The notes beneath the pieces are model-generated. The model did no database searches. It was not told the DNA's origin and worked only from the letters and a program-made list of their open reading frames with translations. 64,000 bases of DNA from SW4 sp042466115 (GTDB taxonomy: Bacteria; Pseudomonadota; Alphaproteobacteria; Rhodobacterales; Rhodobacteraceae). Shown here piece after piece: positions 42,137 through 51,182 of the stretch. Within the stretch, counting starts at the first letter, position 1; the number at the start of each line of letters is the position of its first letter. The stretch covers positions 124,001 to 188,000 of the forward strand of contig NZ_JAXHBQ010000001.1 in NCBI RefSeq assembly GCF_042466115.1. The letters are read 5' to 3'. The translations under genes were made by a program, and so were the position numbers.

Positions 42137-42884
42137 AGGAAATCCGGTCGCCCAAGGCGTTAACGCGCGGGGTGCGCACCAGTTTGCCATCCTCGAAATG
42201 GATGCCGCATTCTTCCTTGTCGGTATCGCGCCAGCGCCCCGCGCGCGGGTCTTCGCCCTGTGCAACCCGCGATGTGCAGGGCGCACAGCCGATCGACGCA
42301 AACCCTTGCGCCACCAGCGGATGGCGGGGCAGGCGGTTCTGGGCGATGTATTCCTGCAAGTCAGCCGTGTCCCAATGGGCCAGCGGGTTGACCTTGATGC
42401 GCGGCATGGCGTCTGCGGGGCGTTCGACCTCAAAGAATTCAAGGGCCGCGCGCTGTCCGCCCTGATAGCGCTTGCGCCCCGTGACCCAGCCGTCAAACCC
42501 TTGCAGGGCATCCTGCAAGGGCTGGGTTTTGCGCAGGGCACAGCAGGCATCGGGATCATGCAGATGCAGCAGGTTTTCGTTATCTTTCTCAAAGACTTGC
42601 GTGCGCGGCGCACGGATCACCCGCACGTTTTCCAGATGCAGCCGCTCGGCCACCTCCTGCTGATAGACCAGCGTTTCGGCAAACAGCATTTCCGTGTCGA
42701 TGAACAACACCGGAACCTTGCGGTCAATCACCGCCGCCATGTGCAGCAATACCACGGATTCGGCACCGAACGAACTGACCAGCCCGACCGTGCCAAGATT
42801 CTTCAACGCATGCTCCATGACGGATGTGGCCGAATGGTTGGCAAAGCGGCGGTTCAGGGTCTGGGTTTTTCCATCAAGCGGCAT
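42135..42884 (-). CDS. cysH: Phosphoadenylyl/adenylyl-sulfate reductase (APS type)
   Basis: 249 residues. VGLVSSFGAESVVLLHM (nucleotide-binding), LFIDTEMLFAETLVYQ, DACCALRKTQPL, and GCAPCTSRV. The CC...CxxC pairs indicate a [4Fe-4S] cluster and therefore adenylyl-sulfate (APS) rather than PAPS use; ECGIHFEDGKL carries the redox-active cysteine. It reduces activated sulfate to sulfite. The ATG at 42884 overlaps cysI by 11 bases. Confidence 0.94.
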   Translation of the reverse strand: MPLDGKTQTLNRRFANHSATSVMEHALKNLGTVGLVSSFGAESVVLLHMAAVIDRKVPVLFIDTEMLFAETLVYQQEVAERLHLENVRVIRAPRTQVFEKDNENLLHLHDPDACCALRKTQPLQDALQGFDGWVTGRKRYQGGQRAALEFFEVERPADAMPRIKVNPLAHWDTADLQEYIAQNRLPRHPLVAQGFASIGCAPCTSRVAQGEDPRAGRWRDTDKEECGIHFEDGKLVRTPRVNALGDRIS

Positions 42885-44538
42885 CGGCTTTGTCCTCGCG
42901 ATAAAGCACGGCCTTGAATGGCGCCATGCCAAGGCGGCGATAGGTTTGCAAAAAGGTTTCATCGGCGTCGGTGCGCAGGTCCAGATAACCCAGAACCAGC
43001 CGTTCAATCGCCGGAATGATCTGATCGGCGCTGAACCCCGGTCCGGCACGTTCACCAATCGCCGCATCCTCGGTTCCGTCACCACCAAGGGTGATCTGAT
43101 AGTTTTCCACCCCCGCACGATCCAGCCCCAGAATGCCGATATGTCCCACGTGGTGATGGCCGCAAGCGTTGATGCAGCCGGAAATCTTGATCTTCAGCGG
43201 GCCAACCTCGTGCTCCAGCTTCAATTCATCAAACCGCGTGGCGATCTCTTGGGCAATCGGAATGCTGCGGGCCGTTGCCAGCGCGCAGTAATCCATGCCC
43301 GGGCAGGCGATGATATCGCTGATCAGCCCGATGTTGGCCGTGGCCAGATCGGCGGCGCGCAGGGCGGCATAAACTGCGGGCAGGTCGGATTTGTGCACAT
43401 GCGGCAGGATGACGTTCTGTTCGTGGCTGATCCGCAATTCATCATGACCATAGCGGCGCGCCAGACCGGCCAGCACGCGCATCTGGTCGCTTGTCGCATC
43501 GCCCGGTGTCGCACCGTGTTTCTTGATCGAGACACTGACGATGGCGTAACCTTCCGCCTTGTGGGCATGCAGGTTCGTATCGCTCCAGCTGCGGAATGCA
43601 GGATTGGCAAGGCGCGCGGCCTCGAACCCGTCCGTATCGGCAGATTTGAACGCGGGCGGCGCGAACTGCGCTTCGATACCCGCAAGCAATTCCTGATCCA
43701 CACCGCTGAACGCGGGGCGGATTTCGGCAAAGCGCGCCTCGACAAGCTCTTGCATCTTGTCCAATCCGTTTTCATGAACGGTGATCTTGATACGGGCCTT
43801 GTATTTGTTGTCACGCCGGCCCAAGCGGTTGTAAACACTGACGATTGCCTCGCAGTAGGGCAGCAGATCAGCCTTGGGCAGGAACGCGCGGATGACCTTG
43901 CCAACCATCGGCGTGCGCCCCAATCCGCCCCCGACGATGACCTCGAAACCCGCCGCGCCATCGCGCGTTACCATGCGCAAACCGATGTCATGGGCGCGGG
44001 TGACGGCGCGGTCGCTTTCGGACCCCGTGATCGCGATCTTGAACTTGCGCGGCAGGAACTGGAATTCGGGGTGATCTGTCGACCACTGACGCAGCAATTC
44101 GGCAACCGGGCGTGGGTCTTCGATTTCATCCGCCGCAGCACCGGCGAAATGGTCCGCCGTCACGTTGCGGATCGTGTTGCCGCTGGTCTGGATCGCGTGC
44201 ATCCCCACATCGGCCAGCGCATCCAGCATGTCAGGCACATCGCGCAGGGCAGGCCAGTTGTATTGGATGTTCTGGCGGGTGGTGAAATGGCCATAGCCCT
44301 TGTCCCACTTGTCAGCGATCATCGCCAACTGGTCCATCTGGGCGCTGTTGAGCGTGCCATAAGGGATCGCCACGCGCAGCATATAGGCGTGCAATTGCAG
44401 ATAAAGACCGTTCATCAGGCGCAGGGGCTTGAATTCATCCTCGGTCAGCGATCCGTCAATGCGGCGTTCCACCTGCGCGCGGAATTGCGCCGTGCGGGCA
44501 CGGACGAAATTGCGATCAAAGTCATTGTATTGATACAT
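42874..44538 (-). CDS. cysI: Nitrite/sulfite reductase hemoprotein (assimilatory sulfite reductase)
   Basis: 554 residues. Two sirohaem-reductase half-domains (GYGHFTTRQNIQYNWPAL and HDELRISHEQNVILPHV) and the cluster motifs CPGMDYCALATARS and KISGCINACGHHHVGHI, which bind the [4Fe-4S]-sirohaem centre. It reduces sulfite to sulfide in cysteine synthesis. The ATG at 44538 is used. Ferredoxin may be the donor, fitting fpr at the operon end; no cysJ is in the window. Confidence 0.94.
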   Translation of the reverse strand: MYQYNDFDRNFVRARTAQFRAQVERRIDGSLTEDEFKPLRLMNGLYLQLHAYMLRVAIPYGTLNSAQMDQLAMIADKWDKGYGHFTTRQNIQYNWPALRDVPDMLDALADVGMHAIQTSGNTIRNVTADHFAGAAADEIEDPRPVAELLRQWSTDHPEFQFLPRKFKIAITGSESDRAVTRAHDIGLRMVTRDGAAGFEVIVGGGLGRTPMVGKVIRAFLPKADLLPYCEAIVSVYNRLGRRDNKYKARIKITVHENGLDKMQELVEARFAEIRPAFSGVDQELLAGIEAQFAPPAFKSADTDGFEAARLANPAFRSWSDTNLHAHKAEGYAIVSVSIKKHGATPGDATSDQMRVLAGLARRYGHDELRISHEQNVILPHVHKSDLPAVYAALRAADLATANIGLISDIIACPGMDYCALATARSIPIAQEIATRFDELKLEHEVGPLKIKISGCINACGHHHVGHIGILGLDRAGVENYQITLGGDGTEDAAIGERAGPGFSADQIIPAIERLVLGYLDLRTDADETFLQTYRRLGMAPFKAVLYREDKADAA

Positions 44539-44557
44539 CTTTTTTCCTTTCGCGACC

Positions 44558-44602
44558 AAATCCTTGCAAAGGATTTGTGATCAGAGTTTCGACGAAACTC
44601 TG
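44558..44602 (-). ncRNA. Two stem-loops in the DUF2849-cysI spacer
   Basis: AAATCCTT / AAGGATTT (3-base loop, 44558-44576) and CAGAGTTTC / GAAACTCTG (3-base loop, 44582-44602) are perfect hairpins in the 64-base gap before cysI. The second ends on the DUF2849 stop. No long U-run follows. They could stabilise or process the mRNA, or act as an attenuator. Confidence 0.5.
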
Positions 44603-44899
44603 TCAGGCGGATTGCTTGCCGTGGGCATAGTTGGACGGGCCGCGCGTGCGAAACGCCTCGCGGAAATGGGTCGGGGCGGGGCCATTGGCGCTCTCTTGTG
44701 CATCCACCAGATACACACCGATAACCACGTTTGACTGCGCCTCGGCGTCCAGCAGGCGGATCGTGGCATGGGCCTCGTCCGTGATCAGTTCGGCCTGCGC
44801 CATGTCGGTGCTCCACCGGTCATCCTCGGTCAGCCAGACCGCGTCGCCTTCCAGCAGGCGGTTGGCGGTGATCACTTTGGGCGTGAAAGCGCGGCTCAT
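44603..44899 (-). CDS. DUF2849-family protein
   Basis: 98 residues: ITANRLLEGDAVWLTEDDRWSTDMAQA and NVVIGVYLVDAQES followed by PTHFREAFRTRGPSNY, matching DUF2849. It is normally encoded between cysG and sulfite reductase in alphaproteobacteria, so a role in sulfur assimilation is inferred from context. Its ATG overlaps the cysG stop by 4 bases. Confidence 0.88.
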   Translation of the reverse strand: MSRAFTPKVITANRLLEGDAVWLTEDDRWSTDMAQAELITDEAHATIRLLDAEAQSNVVIGVYLVDAQESANGPAPTHFREAFRTRGPSNYAHGKQSA

Positions 44900-46296
44900 T
44901 GTGCGATCTCCTGCAAGGGGATGGTTTGGGCGGCGGCCACAGCGGCGCGCGGGGCCAACCCGAAAAGGGTCAGGGCAGGGCCGGACAGATCGGCCTGCGT
45001 CAGGGTTGGTTCAAGTTCGCCCAAGGTCGTGGCCAGCGTGAACTGGTCGGGGCGGCTGACGTTTTCGATCACGGTGACGGGCGTGGCCGGATCGGCCCCG
45101 TGCATCAACAGGCGGCCTTGGATAAAGCGGGCCGATTTCTTGCCCATGTAGATCGCCGCAACCTCGCCCTGCCGCGCCAGCGCGCGCCAGTCATGATCGG
45201 CAAAGCCGCGGGTGTCGTGGCCTGTCAGGAACCGCACCGAGGAATTACGCTGACGCTTGGTCAGGCTTTGGCCGATGCCCGCGACTGCCGCGCTGGCCGC
45301 CGTGATGCCGGGGACAATGCAATAGGGCAGCCCCGCATTCGTGATTGCGTCCAATTCCTCGTCCAGACGGCCAAAAACTGTCGGATCACCCGCTTTCAGG
45401 CGCACCACATGCAACCCCCGTTGCGCGTGACTGACGATCAGATCATTGATGTCGTCCTGCGCCATCGCTGTCCCAAACCCTTCCTTGCCCGCATCAATGA
45501 TCACCGCTTCGCGGCGGGCGAGTTCAAGGATTTCGGGGGTCACAAGCCGGTCGTGGATCACCACATCGGCCTTGTCCAAAGCATTGCGGGCCTTGAGCGT
45601 GAGCAATTCAGGATCGCCCGGACCTGCGCCGACAAGGTCAACATGGCCCGCTTTCGTGCGGGTCTGGATGTGATCATCCAGCAAGGTTTCCAGGGCAGGG
45701 ATCACGCCGTTTTCGCCATGTTGCGCAATCGCTTGTGGACCGGACTTAAAGTAGAATGCCGACCAGAAATCGCGCCGCTTCGCGCCCATGGGCAGCACAT
45801 CCACCGCCTTGCGGAATGTCTTGCCGATGCGGGCAAGCGGGCCAAGGGTCGCGGGCAGGCGCGCCTCAAGATCGGCCTTTATCGCGCGGGCCAGCACGGG
45901 GGCTGCCCCTTCGGTGCCGATGGCCACGGTGACCGGATCGCGATCAACGATCGCGGGGGTGATGAACTGGCTGTCGGCAAGATTATCGACGATATTGACC
46001 AGCGCTCCGTCACGATGGGCAAGGGCAGCCACGCGGGCATCCTCGGCGTCATCTTCGTTGGCGGCATAGAACAGCGCGGCGCAAAGCGCATCACCGGGTT
46101 CCTGTGGGCGCAGGATCAGCGTCAGCTTGTCCTCGGACGCCCAGCGATGGATTTCCGGCGCTGCATCTGCGGTTACAACGGTCAGGTGCGCCGTGGTTTT
46201 CAGCAGCAGGCGCAGCTTGGCCAAGGCGGCGTCCCCGCCACCCGACAGGACCACGCGGCGCCCCTCCAGGGCCATGAAGATTGGAAAGTGGTTCAT
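44896..46296 (-). CDS. cysG: Sirohaem synthase CysG (trifunctional)
   Basis: 466 residues. N-terminal precorrin-2 dehydrogenase/ferrochelatase domain (MNHFPIFMALEGRRVVLSGGGDAA, VNIVDNLADSQFITPAIV) and C-terminal uroporphyrinogen-III C-methyltransferase (HVDLVGAGPGDPELLTLKA, RLKAGDPTVFGR, VPGITAASAAVAGIG). It makes sirohaem for sulfite reductase. ATG at 46296; it is the first gene of the minus-strand sulfur operon, divergent from an Lrp/AsnC regulator. Confidence 0.95.
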   Translation of the reverse strand: MNHFPIFMALEGRRVVLSGGGDAALAKLRLLLKTTAHLTVVTADAAPEIHRWASEDKLTLILRPQEPGDALCAALFYAANEDDAEDARVAALAHRDGALVNIVDNLADSQFITPAIVDRDPVTVAIGTEGAAPVLARAIKADLEARLPATLGPLARIGKTFRKAVDVLPMGAKRRDFWSAFYFKSGPQAIAQHGENGVIPALETLLDDHIQTRTKAGHVDLVGAGPGDPELLTLKARNALDKADVVIHDRLVTPEILELARREAVIIDAGKEGFGTAMAQDDINDLIVSHAQRGLHVVRLKAGDPTVFGRLDEELDAITNAGLPYCIVPGITAASAAVAGIGQSLTKRQRNSSVRFLTGHDTRGFADHDWRALARQGEVAAIYMGKKSARFIQGRLLMHGADPATPVTVIENVSRPDQFTLATTLGELEPTLTQADLSGPALTLFGLAPRAAVAAAQTIPLQEIAQ

Positions 46297-46428
46297 CAGA
46301 CAATCCTTTGTTGCCCCATATATAGAACGTTTTCCCGATAATTTGCTATTGCGCCGCGCGAAAAGGGACGTATGTTTCCGATGGCGGCGGGAATGGACCC
46401 GCTGTTCCAAACAAGGTGGAAAATCGGA
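46297..46428. promoter_or_regulatory. Divergent region between cysG and the Lrp-type regulator
   Basis: A 132-base gap with A+T-rich stretches (ATATATAGAAC, GATAATTTGCTATTG) amid G+C-rich DNA. It must hold the promoters of both genes and is the natural place for the Lrp operator, though no clear inverted repeat was found. Confidence 0.4.
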
Positions 46429-46890
46429 ATGGCCGTGCGGATCGACGAAACAGACCGGAAAATCCTTGCAGCCCTGCAGGCGGATGCTGCTAGGTCACTC
46501 GACGAAATCGCCCGCGAAATCGGGTCATCCAAGACGCCGGTGTGGAATCGCATCCGCAAGCTGCGCGAGGCCGGGGTGATCGGCCAGCAGACCGTCCTTC
46601 TGGACGCCGAGGCGCTGGGGTTCGAGGCCTGTTTCTTTGTGCTGATCCGCACCTCGGAACATGATGCGGGCTGGCAGGGCAAATTCCTGAAAGCCCTGCA
46701 AAGCCGCCCCGAAGTGCAAGAGGCGCACCGGCTGGCGGGTGACATTGATTACATCCTGAAAGTGCGCGTCAAGAACGCCCGCGCCTATGACGTTTTCTAT
46801 CAGGCGCTGATTTCCGAAGTGCGGGTGCACAATGTGACGGCGCTTTTGTCGATGGAAGAAATCAAATCGACGGTGGCATTGCCCCTATAG
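46429..46890 (+). CDS. Lrp/AsnC-family transcriptional regulator
   Basis: 153 residues, normal for the family. IDETDRKILAALQADAARSLDEIAREIGSSKTPVWNRI is the AsnC-type helix-turn-helix, and YILKVRVKNARAYDVFYQAL the RAM ligand-binding domain. AGGTGGA precedes the ATG at 46429; an upstream ATG is less likely. Its divergent position indicates control of the cysG-DUF2849-cysI-cysH-DUF934 operon, perhaps by a sulfur amino acid; this is inferred. Confidence 0.9.
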   Translation: MAVRIDETDRKILAALQADAARSLDEIAREIGSSKTPVWNRIRKLREAGVIGQQTVLLDAEALGFEACFFVLIRTSEHDAGWQGKFLKALQSRPEVQEAHRLAGDIDYILKVRVKNARAYDVFYQALISEVRVHNVTALLSMEEIKSTVALPL

Positions 46891-46904
46891 CGTTGATTTA
46901 TATT

Positions 46905-46926
46905 GAGTATTTTTGAACAAAAGAAG
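46905..46926. repeat. 22-bp dispersed intergenic repeat, copy 2
   Basis: Exact match to the reverse complement of 42115-42136. Located between the convergent Lrp and P450 genes, at the end of the sulfur region. Confidence 0.75.
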
Positions 46927-46933
46927 GGGCGCG

Positions 46934-48097
46934 TCAGCGCGTCACCATCAGGCGTTCCAGCCCGTGGAAATGATAGACATCGGCGTAGATCGGCGGTTCG
47001 GCCAGCGCCAGATCGGGGCAGCGCGCCCATAAGATTTGCAGCGCGATCAGAAGTTCCAGACGGGCCAGCGGTGCGCCGACACAAAAGTGTATGCCACCGC
47101 CAAAGCTGGTCATTTGTGGCCCCTTGCGGGTCGGGTCGAATGTTGCGGGATCAGGATAGGTCAGCGGATCGTGATTGGCCGCTGCCAGCAGGCAATTTAC
47201 CTGATCGCCGCGTTTGAATTCATGCCCCAGCAGCGTCACGTCCTCTTGTGCCCACCGCGAGAAGATGTGCAGGGGCGGATCATAGCGCAGCACTTCTTCG
47301 ACCACCCGCGCATCAATCGCTGTAACACCCTGTTCCAGAAGGGTTTTCACACCGTTGCCCATGGTATGCACCGTGGCCTCGTGTCCGGCGTTCAACAACA
47401 GGATGCAGGTTGTGATCAGCTCGTCCGTGGACAGGTGTTCGCCGCCTTCTTCAGCGGCAATCAATTCGCTGATCAGATCATCGGTGGGGGCTTTGCGTTT
47501 TTCGTCGATATAGCTGGTAATGAAGGCGCGAAAGGCCAGTGTGGCTTCGACGGCCGCATCCTCGATCGCGCGGGTGCGGTTGGCCTGATACATGGCTACC
47601 ATCGCATTGGACCAGCGCAACAGATCGTCGCTGCGCGCCTCGGGCACACCCAGCAAGCGGGCGATGATCACCACGGGCACGATGCGGGCATAGGTATCAA
47701 GCAGGTCAAACGGACCGTCGGGAAACCGGTCGATCAGATCATGACAAAGGCTTTCGATATCCGGCTGCAGCGCCGCAATCCGGCGCGAGGTGAACGCGCG
47801 CAGGACCAGACCGCGCAGGCGCGTGTGCCGGGGCGGTTCCAGTTCCAGCATGGAATGCGCCTCGATATCATAAAACGGCTGCACATGCGGTGCGATGTGC
47901 GGGGCCACTTCGGGCGGGATTTCACGCCCCATCCGGCGGTCCTTGAGGATCGTCATCGTCGCGCCGTGGGTCGTTGTGCAAATCACGCCGTAGTCTTCCC
48001 ACAGGAATAAGTCACCCGCCGCGCGGGCGCGATCATAAAACGGGTAGGGGTTTTGCACGAAGGCGGGATCGGTCGGGGATTGGCGCAGTGATTTCAT
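46934..48097 (-). CDS. Cytochrome P450
   Basis: 387 residues. Haem-thiolate motif FGGGIHFCVGAPLAR (cysteine ligand), I-helix LLLNAGHEATVHT, K-helix EEVLRYDPPL with the ExxR pair, and RRMGREIPPEV near the N-terminus. It resembles soluble bacterial CYPs with 380-410 residues. Substrate unknown; redox partners are not adjacent. The ATG at 48097 gives a sensible N-terminus (MKSLRQSPTDPAFVQNPYPF). Confidence 0.92.
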   Translation of the reverse strand: MKSLRQSPTDPAFVQNPYPFYDRARAAGDLFLWEDYGVICTTTHGATMTILKDRRMGREIPPEVAPHIAPHVQPFYDIEAHSMLELEPPRHTRLRGLVLRAFTSRRIAALQPDIESLCHDLIDRFPDGPFDLLDTYARIVPVVIIARLLGVPEARSDDLLRWSNAMVAMYQANRTRAIEDAAVEATLAFRAFITSYIDEKRKAPTDDLISELIAAEEGGEHLSTDELITTCILLLNAGHEATVHTMGNGVKTLLEQGVTAIDARVVEEVLRYDPPLHIFSRWAQEDVTLLGHEFKRGDQVNCLLAAANHDPLTYPDPATFDPTRKGPQMTSFGGGIHFCVGAPLARLELLIALQILWARCPDLALAEPPIYADVYHFHGLERLMVTR

Positions 48098-48156
48098 GGA
48101 CACAGGTTTGCGCCTTGGCACTGGTCTTTGCAAGCGGCCCTTTCTAAGGTCGGATC

Positions 48157-49935
48157 ATGGGAGGATCACTTCGCAACCGCGCCTTCGGGGTGCTGGCCTA
48201 TCTGGCCCTTGTCGCTGCCTTTTCGGGGGGTGTCTGGTGGGTTGGCTATACGGCCGCCCTTGATCAGCTGGAACGGCGCGGGCGGGCGGACCTCGCACTG
48301 GCGGCCGACCGGCTGACCAGCCAGTTGCAGCGCTATCGCGAGGTGGCCGTATTGCTGGCGGATCATCCGGACTTGCAGGTTGGTGGCGACCCCCGTCGCG
48401 CCCGCGCGCTGCTGCGCGAAACCGCTGACCGGACCGGATCGCTGGATGTGATCGTGCTGGACGGGGCCGGGCGCGAACGTATGGCTGCCGCGGATGCCGT
48501 GCCCCAGGCCCATGCCGGAACCCCCTATTTCGAGCGCGCGATGGATGGCGCATTGGGTGTTTACCATCTGGTCAGTGACCGCTTTGGTGGCCGTTATACG
48601 CGGCGCGCCTTCATCTTTGCCGCGCCGATGTTTTCACCGCAGGGACCGGTGCAGGGCGCAGTTGTGGTCGTGGCCGATGTGGATGCGGTGGAATCGGCCT
48701 GGCGCGGTGATCGCCCGACCATGTTTTTCACCGACGACGCAGGTGTTGTCTTTGTCTCGAACCGGTCCGAGCTGATTTTTCGCGCGCGCGCTGGTGATCC
48801 CGTCAGTGCCGCGCAGTCACCCGAATATCCGACCGGATCGGTGACGGCCTTTGTTGCCTATACACCGCGCTATGTGGGCGGTCACGAGATCTGGCGCGTG
48901 GATGGCGGCCCCTATGTGCCCGCACGCGCCCTGCATCTGACGCTTGAATTGCCGGTGATTGAAATGACCGGCGAGGTGTTGCTGGATGTCGCGCCCGCGC
49001 GTCAGCTGGCGTTCTTGCAAGCCTCTGTCGCGGCGGCCCTTTGTCTGGCATTCGGCGCGCTGTTGTTTCTGGCAACCGAACGGCGCCGCACCCTTGCAGG
49101 GGCCAACGCGCGCCTTGAAGAACGCGTTGCAAAACGCACCGCCGAACTGATCGCCGTGAACACCGATTTGCGCCGCGAAGTGCAGGAACGCACCGCCGCA
49201 GAGGCCCGCCTGCAAAAGGCGCAGGCCGATCTGGTGCAGGCGGGCAAGCTTTCGGCGCTGGGGCAGATGTCGGCGGGGATCAGCCACGAATTGAACCAGC
49301 CCCTGATGGCGATCCGGTCGTTTGCCGAAAATGCGAGCGGGTTTCTGGAACGTGGCAAGCCCGATGTGGCGGCGCAGAACCTGTCGCGCATATCCGATCT
49401 GGCCCGCCGGATGGGGCGGATCATTCGCAACCTGCGCGCCTTTTCGCGCCACGAAAGCGAACCCCTGTCCGATGTGGATATCTGTGCCGTGGTCGATACC
49501 GTTCTTGAAATGAGCGCGGCGCGCGCCCATCAGGCCGAAGTCGCATTGCACTGGGATGCGCCAGCGGCCCCTGTGCTGGTGCGGGGCGGTGAGGTGCGTT
49601 TGCAGCAGGTGTTGTTGAACCTGATTGGCAACGCGATTGACGCAATGGAAGGCTGCACCCCGAAACAGGTGACAATCAGCCTTGTCGCGCAGGGCGATCG
49701 TGTTGAACTTGGTGTGCGCGACACCGGGCCGGGCCTGTCGGAACCCGAAAAGATTTTCGACCCGTTTTATACCACCAAACAGATCGGCGCGGCCGAAGGC
49801 ATGGGCCTTGGCCTGTCGATTTCATATGGGCTGGTGCAAAGCTTTGGCGGCTCGATCAAGGGGCGCAATCACGTGGATGGCGGGGCGGTCTTTACCGTCG
49901 AACTGGACGCCGCCAGAAAGGCCCAAGCCGCATGA
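48157..49935 (+). CDS. dctB: Sensor histidine kinase, DctB type
   Basis: 592 residues. N-terminal membrane helix (RAFGVLAYLALVAAFSGGVWWVG), a large periplasmic sensor (~35-280) ending in a second helix (AALCLAFGALLFLAT), a coiled-coil linker (ANARLEERVAKRTAELIAVN), then a kinase core: AGISHELNQPLMAIRSF (phospho-His), NLIGNAIDAM, DTGPGLS and GMGLGLSISYGL. DctB senses C4-dicarboxylates or other acids outside the cell. Its stop overlaps the response-regulator start, and TRAP genes lie 3.6 kb downstream, implying it senses the TRAP substrate. Confidence 0.92.
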   Translation: MGGSLRNRAFGVLAYLALVAAFSGGVWWVGYTAALDQLERRGRADLALAADRLTSQLQRYREVAVLLADHPDLQVGGDPRRARALLRETADRTGSLDVIVLDGAGRERMAAADAVPQAHAGTPYFERAMDGALGVYHLVSDRFGGRYTRRAFIFAAPMFSPQGPVQGAVVVVADVDAVESAWRGDRPTMFFTDDAGVVFVSNRSELIFRARAGDPVSAAQSPEYPTGSVTAFVAYTPRYVGGHEIWRVDGGPYVPARALHLTLELPVIEMTGEVLLDVAPARQLAFLQASVAAALCLAFGALLFLATERRRTLAGANARLEERVAKRTAELIAVNTDLRREVQERTAAEARLQKAQADLVQAGKLSALGQMSAGISHELNQPLMAIRSFAENASGFLERGKPDVAAQNLSRISDLARRMGRIIRNLRAFSRHESEPLSDVDICAVVDTVLEMSAARAHQAEVALHWDAPAAPVLVRGGEVRLQQVLLNLIGNAIDAMEGCTPKQVTISLVAQGDRVELGVRDTGPGLSEPEKIFDPFYTTKQIGAAEGMGLGLSISYGLVQSFGGSIKGRNHVDGGAVFTVELDAARKAQAA

Positions 49936-51182
49936 GCAAACAGGTCCTTTTGGTTGATGATGATCGCGAGGTGCGCGAGGCCTTGGGTCAAACCCTTGAA
50001 CTGGCTGATCTTTCGCCGGTTCTGGCGGGATCGTTTATCGCCGCCAAGGATCATATCACCGCTGATTTCGATGGGGTGATCGTCACTGATATCCGTATGC
50101 CGGGGCGCGACGGGTTCCACCTTTTGACTCATACGCGCAGTGTCGATCCTGACCTGCCGGTGATCTTGCTGACCGGCGAGGCCGATGTGCCGATGGCCGT
50201 GCGCGCCATGTCGGAAGGGGCGTTCGGGTTTCTGGAAAAACCCTGTGGGCCGCAGGATCTGCTGGGATTGGTGGGCAAGGCGTTGCATGGACGCGGGCTT
50301 GTGCTGGAAAACCGCCGTTTGAAATTGCAGGTGGCGCAGGGCGATGCGGCGGCGCGGATGCTGCGCGGCACCTCGGCGCAATCCCAACAGCTGCGCGAGA
50401 GGGTGCGCGCGGCGGCCCGCGCCGCCGCCGAGGTTGTGGTCACAGGCGAACCCGGATCGGGAATCGCCAAGGTTGCCGAAGTGATCCACCTGCTATCATC
50501 CGCCGGAAACCGCCCCTTTGTGAAATGCGCGGCGGCGTCACTGACCACGCAAACCCTGGGTGCGGCGTTTCAGGATGCCGCATCCGGCACGCTTTATCTG
50601 GACGAAATCACCGGCCTTGCACCGGCCGTGCAGTTTGCCCTGATGGACACGCTGGAAAACGGTGCATCGGCGCGCGTCATTTCCGGCACAACGCAGGATA
50701 TCGCCGCCAGCGTCGATGCCGGCCACCTGAACGGCGATCTGTTCTATCGTCTTGATCTGATGCGCGTGCATATCACGCCCCTGCGCGACCGGAGCGAGGA
50801 TATTCCGGTGCTGTTTCGCCATTATGTCAGCGTGGCCTGCGAGCAGGCGAACCTGCCCGAACCCGATATCACGCCCGACGTCTTGGGCGGATTGATGGCG
50901 CAGGACTGGCCCGGCAATGCGCGTTCATTGATGAATGCGGCGATGCGCTTTGCCATGGGGATCAGCGATATGCCGCGCGCTGATGCGGACGATATCCTTG
51001 GGTTGGCCGAACAGATGGCACAGGTTGAAAGGTCGCTGATCATCGCCGCCCTGCGCAGAAACGACGGGCAGGTGACGCAAACAGCACAGACGCTGCGACT
51101 GCCACGCAAGACCTTTTACGACAAGCTGGCGCGCCACGGGTTGCGCGCCGAAAGCTTTCGCAAAAGGGGCGATGCATCATGA
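49932..51182 (+). CDS. dctD: DctD-like response regulator with degenerate AAA+ domain
   Basis: 416 residues. Receiver: LLVDDDREVREALGQTLE, with the phospho-Asp in VIVTDIRMPGRDG. The central domain aligns with NtrC-type AAA+ domains, but the Walker A site is GEPGSGIAKV (lysine replaced) and the GAFTGA σ54-contact loop is absent between ASLTTQTLGAAFQDAASGTLYLDEI; Walker B survives. The C-terminal helix-turn-helix is TQTAQTLRLPRKTFYDKLARHG. The kinase partner is DctB; the target is probably the TRAP operon. σ54-independent action is suggested. Confidence 0.87.
   Translation: MSKQVLLVDDDREVREALGQTLELADLSPVLAGSFIAAKDHITADFDGVIVTDIRMPGRDGFHLLTHTRSVDPDLPVILLTGEADVPMAVRAMSEGAFGFLEKPCGPQDLLGLVGKALHGRGLVLENRRLKLQVAQGDAAARMLRGTSAQSQQLRERVRAAARAAAEVVVTGEPGSGIAKVAEVIHLLSSAGNRPFVKCAAASLTTQTLGAAFQDAASGTLYLDEITGLAPAVQFALMDTLENGASARVISGTTQDIAASVDAGHLNGDLFYRLDLMRVHITPLRDRSEDIPVLFRHYVSVACEQANLPEPDITPDVLGGLMAQDWPGNARSLMNAAMRFAMGISDMPRADADDILGLAEQMAQVERSLIIAALRRNDGQVTQTAQTLRLPRKTFYDKLARHGLRAESFRKRGDAS

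Noticed and set aside
41514..42917. Plus-strand frame over fpr, DUF934 and cysH
   Set aside because: Covers three well-supported minus-strand genes and their gaps; no recognisable protein.
42694..44580. A 628-codon plus-strand reading frame across cysI
   Set aside because: It is antisense to a full sulfite reductase with all cofactor motifs; high-GC DNA commonly leaves such long shadow frames.
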